NCBI RefSeq assembly: GCF_964355755.1
Contig: NC_092670.1
Coordinates: 40,349,795 to 40,413,794 of the forward strand
Direction: 5' to 3'
Source of the DNA: Antedon mediterranea
Taxonomy: Eukaryota; Echinodermata; Crinoidea; Comatulida; Antedonidae
Length of the DNA stretch: 64,000 bases
How positions within the stretch are numbered: position 1 is the stretch's first letter; each line of letters starts with the position of its first letter. Under the pieces are notes generated by a model. The model saw nothing but the letters and a program-made list of their open reading frames with translations, did not search any database and had not been told where the DNA came from. This document shows positions 57,552 through 64,000 of this stretch, in pieces. The position numbers and the translations under genes are program-made.

Positions 57552-60500
57552 AATAAGAATACAAAAACATGATCATGGTTGAAATATCAGCAGCATAATA
57601 ATCATGGTGGTAAAAAATAATGGGAACAAATAGGAATTCTGTGAAAAATGTTGTACACTAGGATTTGATATGTTTGTTGTTTTCTATAGAAAGAGCTTCC
57701 TGACACCCGCCAACAGCAGTAACTATAACCTACATTAAAAATACAAAATATACAGAGTCTGTAAAAAAGGATATACAATACTTTGTTATTATCATTGATG
57801 TTATTATATCCACTTAGGCGATCCTAGAACCAGCAATTATTAGAAAAGCTTGATGATAAAACATTATTGCATGTCGATAAAAGATAATAGTGTCAATTTT
57901 GTTGTTAGCGTAAAAATAATACAAAACAGTGAACAATACAAGGATGGTTAGTGCTATTCTAAGATGGCTGCCATCTCAGATTATTACAAGGATGGTTAGT
58001 GCTATTCTAAGATGGCTGCCATCTCAGATTATTACAAGGATGGTTAGTGCTATTTCTAAGATGGCTGCCATCTCAGATTATTACAAGGATGGTTAGTGCT
58101 ATTTCTAAGATGGCTGCCATCTCAGATTATTACAAGGATGGTTAGTGCTATTTCTAAGATGGCTGCCATCTCAGATTATTACAAGGATGGTTAGTGCTAT
58201 TTCTAAGATGGCTGCCATCTCAGATTATTACAAGGATGGTTAGTGCTATTTCTAAGATGGCTGCCATCTCAGATTATAAATAACGCGATACTATTACGGT
58301 AGAACCTCTAATAAGAGGTAATGACGGTTAAAACATATTTCCCCTTCTTCGTTTTTACGGTAAAGTGTCCCCTTATAGGGATTCCCCTAAATAGTGATGT
58401 CAGAATATGGAGCTAGGTTCTACTGTGTAGCGATAATCAATGTAAAATAATAATCAAATATATAATAACTCACAATTATACTACTGTGGTGTATTATCTT
58501 AAATAAAAATAATATATTCTGGTCATTGTGGGAATTTATAATAAGGAAGGGGTTCGAAGCCTGTCTGAGGTTAAGATTTAAGAAAACTGTGTAGGCCTAG
58601 CTGTGTAAAAGGGATTCGTCTTTCTACAAAAGAGGAAACATGAGCTAGGCTAGTTTAAACAGGGCACTTCGCGGGGTGGGGAAGTGAGGGTTGGGGAAGT
58701 GAGGGTTGGGGAAGTGAGGGTTGGGGAAGTGAGGGGGCGGGGCTCGTTCGAAGTTTGTGTATATGTTTTGGAGGGGACGTGGAGTTTTCGGCACAAACAG
58801 AATGTTATATTAATATGTGCTTTATTTCGACAGCATGGAATGAACAATACAATAGATAAGTACGGCTAATAACACGTTAATCTCCCATGGCACCTACTAT
58901 AGTCCGCCGATGAGTCATTAACTATTATAATGCCTAATAAAATGGCTGTACAAGAAATAGATCAATGTAAATATGTATTGAATGGTTTTCCAATTTATCA
59001 TCATACAGGTCACAATTGCTTGAAAAATATTATTATTAAATATTTAAAATCGAAGTTAGCCATCACAGTTTCCTAAACCCGAACAATTTAAAATTTAACT
59101 TGACGTGAGATAAGGACTTGCGCGAAACATGTGTAATTTGACCAATCAGGTGACGGATCACCGAAAGTGTTGTGATTGGTCAGGACTTGCGGTGCGCGTA
59201 CGTCCTCCTTGCGCGTTGCTTCCTTCTGATATCATTGCCTCGCGTGTCACACGCGTGTAACATAGTAATTGCTCTCCACCCCTAGTGTCTAGTACCATTC
59301 ATATATGTTTAGATAGCGCAGAATGCTCTTTAATATTTTCCAAATACTGTTGTATTTTATGACAATCACTGTGCATACGATTAAACAAGTAATTGGTTTT
59401 GTTTCAGGGCGATCTTGCTAATCTGTCATGACGTTGCTGAGCATTGTCTGCGATACGAGGCCTTTGCAGAAGAAATAGTTCACAGGCGAATTCAAGTATA
59501 CTCACATGACCACGGTAAGGTTCATTCATTGGTGGCCTATATTGCAAAACGTGATGGAGTGGAAGTGGAATGATTTAATAGCCAAAACTAACTTTCCATG
59601 CCCCCCCCCCCCCAATAATTTTGGGTAAGCTACATCAATAACAATGCAGAATGATTTAGTTTAATAAATTGGCCAAATGTGCAAATTATTACCATTCACT
59701 TTTCCCTGTTGATTACGAAGAATAAAGCCTACATTTAATATTATTAATTATAATTTAATTTCTTTATTTGTTATCGCTTTTTAGTTGGGCACGGAGGTAG
59801 TGAGGGTGTGGCAGTTGACATTCTTGATTTTAAAACATATGTTAGAGACACGCTTCAACACATCGATATTATCAGACAAATTCACTCTTACGCTAAAATA
59901 TTCATATTGGGACATGGTATGGTAAGTTATCGTAAATATAAAGGTTTGTCCTCAGCTCACAGCACAGGACGCCGCGCACAACGCACGCACGTCACACGCA
60001 CTGGTGTACGTGCACTGTGACCAATCACAAGATGTCCAACTATAAGATATGTTACAGTGTAGATAGAACAACTTGTGAACGAAGATTTAACATCATTAGA
60101 CCACTCACAATTTCATTTAAAAAAAAAAATAAATAAAATAAAAACAGACTTTTTGTTTTTAACAAAGGGCGGTACAATAGCTATCAAGGCGGTGCTGTCA
60201 AGACCTAAAGAATTCGCTGGATGTGTGCTAATTGGTCCTGCTATCACACCTACTCCAGACCAAGCGTCCGCTTTTTCGGTTTGTTACATTTTACGTTACG
60301 TTCAATATTTTTTAATTTATAGCACTACCCATGTGTATGTACGTGTATACATCATAACATAGTGGGCAATACTGCATTTGTAACATCACCACTAATGGGT
60401 AATAAGAACACATTTTTATCTAATCATAAACTTAGATGGTAAATTAATCTACGTCTGATAAGTCAGATGACTATCCATCACATGATCAATTAATGTTATT

Positions 60501-61852
60501 TGTTATTGATTTTTTTAGCAATTTATCGACAAGACAGCGGCGTCGTTTGCACCTCTATTCGGTGTTACCAAGATAGATCCAGATTCATTAAGTTCGCATC
60601 CTAAAGAGGTAAATTAATATGAATGGCACGCCTAACTTTTTAAACGTTTGTGAATGGGGAATACATTCTAGTGAGGTGTTGTGTGTACTGTATGTCATGG
60701 TGTTTCCAAAAGAAAATAAAGTACTGTAGATCCAAAGATGACCATGATTAAATTTGATTTCCTCTTCAACCCACAATGACCAATCACAAGCGACAGTTTG
60801 GATGATCCATCGTGTCGTGATTGGTCAATTACCTGCGGTGCGCGTACGTATACGCGCTTTTGCGTTGCGTCCAAAAGTGGTGAGAAGAACCAAGCTTAAT
60901 AAGTTACACACCCGGCTTCTAAAACACATCGATACATTCGTCAAATTTATTTATTTTTTTATGTAGGCTACCGCAACTTCTTTTGTATGTCTTGTATTGT
61001 ATACTATCTCATGTTTAGATGAAACGAATACAGAACACCATCATCGACAACAAATGACGCGACGGACCCAATGACATACTGACATATGTTTCTTGTTTGA
61101 ATTAGATAGTAGATTACATCCAAGACCCTCTGGTGTATCACGGCAGACTACGTGCGAGACACTGCGTCATCTTCATGGAGGCCATGGAAGAACTCGAGCG
61201 AAAGATCTACAGCATTGACTGGCCGTTCTTTGTTCTACACGGTGAACGTGACAAACGATGCTCACTCGAAGGCTCAAAACTTCTATTTGAGAAGGCAAGT
61301 AGTATGGACAAAAAATTTAAGGTAGGCCTATATATATTTTTACGCATGATGCGCTAATATTTTATGTTTTAAAGCTTGGTTCCCACTAGGACAATGCACG
61401 GACGTATACTGCAACGCAAGCCAGTTGCCAACGCAAGCGACAGTTCGAATAATCCATCGCTTTTAATTGGTCAAATCAATTACGTTGCGCTTACGTCATT
61501 GCGTTGCGTCCTAGTGGGAACCAAGCTTTACGTCGTTTTACGTTTTCCTAAAGGCGTACTTTTTATGCACAATAATGCCTTTACGTTACTTTTTCCAATT
61601 TGGACACAACCCATTGACGTCGGAGCGTGTTGACCAATCACAAACGACAATTCTGGTGATCGTGTCGTGATTGGCCAAACTACTTGCGACATCCTGGGAA
61701 CTTAACCAAGTTGTATTGATTTTGCGGCATGCACTATTTTTTTGTGATTTCAGATTTACCCTGATCAACGTCACTCATTGCATCACGAGGCTCCTGAGAA
61801 AGCTGAAGTCGTCAAGGGTGACATTGTAGCCTGGTTGGTGAAGAGGATTTAG
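56407..61852 (+). CDS. monoglyceride-lipase-like alpha/beta hydrolase, catalytic Ser replaced by Gly
   Basis: Seven coding exons: 56407-56546, 59408-59514, 59785-59921, 60168-60278, 60519-60608, 61106-61321 and 61754-61852. They join to 900 nt (299 aa; human MGLL 303) with all phases closing. Family features: YFINADGQHVVTKCWE near the N-terminus, SHDHVGHGGSEG (79-90), the elbow ILGHGMGGTIAIKA (123-136), VLHGERDKRCS with Asp244, and YPDQRHSLHHEAPE with His274. Human MGLL has Ser122/Asp239/His269; here Asp and His sit at exactly +5, but position 127 is Gly (codon GGT, 59916-59918). The oxyanion loop HGAGEH is HDVAEH (54-59). MGLL cleaves monoacylglycerols; this copy should lack that serine-hydrolase activity. 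It may be a pseudoenzyme retained for another role. Confidence 0.92.
56667..56872. mobile_element. MITE family C, 206 bp with 28-bp perfect TIRs
   Basis: The ends AAGCCTGTTTTCCTGTCGAC (plus 8 more bases) are mirrored perfectly, with TA on both sides. The interior is rich in AACGAT/ATCGTT words. It lies in MGLL-like intron 1. This is the only copy in the window. Confidence 0.88.
57497..57547. repeat. (TA)n microsatellite
   Basis: About 25 TA dinucleotides in MGLL-like intron 1. Confidence 0.97.
57936..58277. repeat. 48/49-bp minisatellite, seven units, with inverted YY1-like pairs
   Basis: The unit contains ACAAGGATGGTTAGTGCTAT and AAGATGGCTGCCATCT. The AAGATGGC motif starts at 57961, 58009, 58058, 58107, 58156, 58205 and 58254. 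The first two units lack one T. It lies in MGLL-like intron 1. Confidence 0.96.
58672..58736. repeat. 15-bp tandem repeat GGGGAAGTGAGGGTT
   Basis: Four units, G-rich on the plus strand, in MGLL-like intron 1. Confidence 0.92.
59105..59222. mobile_element. MITE family B, degraded copy
   Basis: AATTTGACCAATCAGGTGAC opposite GTGTTGTGATTGGTCAGGAC, with GTGCGCGTACGTCC and CTTGCGCGTTGC. MGLL-like intron 1. Another fragment (GTGACCAATCACAAGATG) lies near 60017 in intron 3. Confidence 0.65.
60775..60898. mobile_element. MITE family B, partial copy
   Basis: AATGACCAATCACAAGCGAC opposite GTCGTGATTGGTCAATTACC; the right end AAGAACCAAGCTTA is present and the left terminus is lost. MGLL-like intron 5. 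Confidence 0.72.
61372..61528. mobile_element. MITE family B, complete copy
   Basis: TA on both sides of AAGCTTGGTTCCCACTAGGA...TCCTAGTGGGAACCAAGCTT, 157 bp. It defines the termini of the family. It lies in MGLL-like intron 6. A degraded relative follows at about 61600-61705 (TTGACCAATCACAAACGACA; GTCGTGATTGGCC). Confidence 0.92.
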
Positions 61853-61902
61853 ATCTCTGTCACGTTGCAGTCATTTTTCACGAGCTCATTTTGTTTACCC
61901 AA

Positions 61903-61908
61903 AATAAA
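61903..61908 (+). terminator. candidate MGLL-like polyadenylation signal
   Basis: AATAAA 51 bp after the stop codon. Confidence 0.6.
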
Positions 61909-62089
61909 ATGTTGTCAAAGTTCGAGTTAGTTTAGAGTAAAAATAGGCCACATAGGCTATTACTAATTTATTGTAGATATTTGTATATATTTATTTATTA
62001 GTTTTTTCTTTAACTTTTGCAGACAATACGATAGAGGTGTAATGAATTATTGTGGAATTGAGTTAGATTATGTGATATACACCCCAGTA

Positions 62090-62218
62090 AAGCTCTGTCT
62101 AACACTATCAAACTAGTTTGGCAAAGAAATTGCAATGCAGTGATATGACATCATCATGTCCATATATGGGCACATCACATTTGTTGTCACATAAAGTTTG
62201 ATAGTGTAGACAGAGCTT
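62090..62218. mobile_element. MITE family A, copy 11
   Basis: AAGCTCTGTCTAACACTATC at the left (one inserted A) and GTTTGATAGTGTAGACAGAGCTT at the right. The flanking TTAACTTTTGCAGACAA(T/C)AC occurs on both sides (about 62011 and 62229), so a local duplication may be involved. Confidence 0.9.
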
Positions 62219-62739
62219 AATGGTTAGTTAACTTTTGCAGACAACACCAATAAGAGGTATAATGAATTATTGTGAAAATTGTGTTATTATGGTGATATAC
62301 AAAAGTAAGATAAATGAGGCTCCACATGCACACATTTATTTTTATTAACAATTATAAAAAAAAAATGATATAATTAAATTTAAACAAAAATTATATTGTT
62401 CTCTTGTTAACTTTGATGACTAACCTTATATTTTAACAAACTAACGATTATTAATATTAACTATTTTAACCAAATTTGATAGCCTGTTATTGGCTGTACC
62501 AAGGTCACTTTTTCTCTATGTAGTTATTATACGCCGAGTTGTTATTGCCGTATTGTTGTATAAATAGAATTGAAGTATTAAAATATTATTTCATTACGGA
62601 CTTATTGGAAATGTGTGCGCGTACCGCTCACGTTTCCTCTACCAATTATCAAAGATTTATGTTTTTAATAATATGCATTTATCTATTTATATAGCGTATA
62701 GAAATTTGAAATAGTATTGGTAAAGTTTTTCTTACTAAA

Positions 62740-62891
62740 AGTCCCATAAGGACGATGATGCGCAACCAAAGCATTTTGGAAAAAATATTCGAATACAGTG
62801 ATTGGTCATTGTATTACTTGTAGTGCGTAGGAGGCCTACGTCATTGCGTTGTGTCCTCGATCCTATAAAGTCCATTGGGAATTACAAGCTT
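62740..62891. mobile_element. MITE family B, degraded copy
   Basis: GTCCCATAAGGACGATGATG, AGTGATTGGTCATTGTATTA, CGTCATTGCGTTGTGTCCTC, ending CATTGGGAATTACAAGCTTA. It abuts the next family A element. Confidence 0.65.
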
Positions 62892-63046
62892 AAGTTTGTC
62901 TACACTATCAAACTAGTTTGACAAAAAAAAAATGTGTGCAGTGGTATTGATATGCTCAAATATGGTAGTGATATGACATCATCATGTCTATATATGGGCA
63001 CATCATAATTTTGGTCACATCAAGTTTGACAGTGTAGACAGAGCTT
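62892..63046. mobile_element. MITE family A, copy 12
   Basis: AAGTTTGTCTACACTATCAAAC at the left and GTTTGACAGTGTAGACAGAGCTT at the right, then TA. Intergenic, after the lipase-like gene. Confidence 0.88.
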
Positions 63047-64000
63047 TATATACAATTTAATTTATTAGGAGTAAAGTTATTGTAGCATTTTGTTGATTTT
63101 AGATTTAATAAAATACAATTTTGTACTATTTATGGTGTTTAGTATTCTCTGAGTTTTTGAAAATTATATTGATAATATTTGTGGTAATAAATAGGTACCA
63201 ATAAATCGATTTTTGTAATCGATAGACAACACATCGTGATAATGCGGAGAACATAACACATTGATAAAGTTATATTTACGCATTTATAATAATGATCTTT
63301 CTTTATAGCAAATCTTAATTATCTACCTGAAAAGCAATGTAATTAATTTTCATTTTGATTAATGAAAGCAATTGGTACCAGACAAACTTTTCTTTTAATG
63401 TTTAAATAGCTTCAAAGTATAAATGTAGCTCTCAGTCTGAGAGGGAAGATTGGAAAAACACTAAAACGAGAAATAAACGAGTATAGAGTAGGGCCGGGAA
63501 CAATTGCGGTTTTAGTTGAGGGCGGGCATCATTTCCATCAGAAATTATCGAAAAATGGAATCGAATTGTTGGTTTCATTTTTAGATTTTCTTTGGCTTTT
63601 AAATTTTTTTATAAACTTTGTTGATAACTAAGGTAAAGAACATATATTATTACATGTATAATTTTATTATTGCAGTTTTAGAAATGATTCAGTCACCATT
63701 ACTATCGTTATTAAGCTAGGCCTAGCTAGAGAGGCAGAACGGGCTGTACGAACATAACGTCCCACTCTCCCAGGCCCTACCTAACCTAGTCCTAGCTAGA
63801 GCTAGTACTAGTAGGTGGGTAAGCTAGGCCTAGTAGTGGTGAGTGGTTATGCAGTCAACTACACACACCATGACCTTGAGTTTGATGGTTCTGCATTTTT
63901 TGTAATTTCCTTTTTTTTTTGCAACTTGTTGAAATGACAATAAATTTAATAATCATTCAGGCCTAGTAGGCCTAGGCTAGTATTATCTTATTGTAATATT
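63047..64000. other. intergenic to window end
   Basis: No coding region supported. The stretch 63714-63840 is dense in CTAGGCCTAGCTAG words like those beside MCM3 exon 1 and NMD3 exon 1. Confidence 0.4.

Overview
The window is animal nuclear DNA: AT-rich, with long introns bounded by GT...AG, non-LTR retrotransposons, MITEs and minisatellites. The recurring TAGGCCTA/GCTAGGCC oligomers and the compact, short-stalked fibrinogen-domain genes suggest an invertebrate deuterostome, most likely an echinoderm. That assignment is inference. No bacterial or viral genome features were seen.

Five intact-looking protein genes could be rebuilt exon by exon; in all five the splice phases close exactly. They are TSEN34 (minus, 10901-14162, 438 aa), MCM3 (plus, 14463-24973, 816 aa), a Golgi carbohydrate sulfotransferase of the CHST8-14/HNK-1 family (minus, 31399-33006, 346 aa), NMD3 (minus, 45661-54677, 519 aa) and a monoglyceride-lipase-like gene (plus, 56407-61852, 299 aa). 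TSEN34 and MCM3 are divergent with only 300 bp between start codons, which implies a shared promoter. NMD3 and the lipase-like gene are also divergent, about 1.7 kb apart. At the left end (about 1-10 kb) lies a tandem pair of fibrinogen-related (FReD, ficolin/tachylectin-like) genes, and both copies are damaged.

The most notable protein observation is in the MGLL-like gene. The reading frame and all splice sites are intact, and the catalytic Asp and His are present at the expected spacing. However, the nucleophile elbow reads G-H-G-M-G instead of G-H-S-M-G, and the oxyanion-loop HGAGEH reads HDVAEH. It looks like a full-length pseudoenzyme.

The rest is accessory DNA. Three MITE families (called A, B and C here) share AAGC...GCTT ends and apparent TA target duplications. 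A has 12 copies. B has about 16 and carries paired inverted CCAAT motifs; one B copy is tandemly triplicated without a visible mismatch. C has one copy. There is also a 935-bp element with 25-bp perfect inverted repeats in MCM3 intron 1, a 5'-truncated L1-like LINE with clear target-site duplications (33710-36080), older LINE relics, tRNA-derived SINEs, and large minisatellites inside introns of nearly every gene. One minisatellite is a 20-bp array of roughly 50 exact AP-1 heptamers (TGAGTCA), and another carries seven inverted YY1-like motif pairs.

The large gene-poor stretches (24974-31398 and 36081-45660) hold repeats and no coding region I could support.
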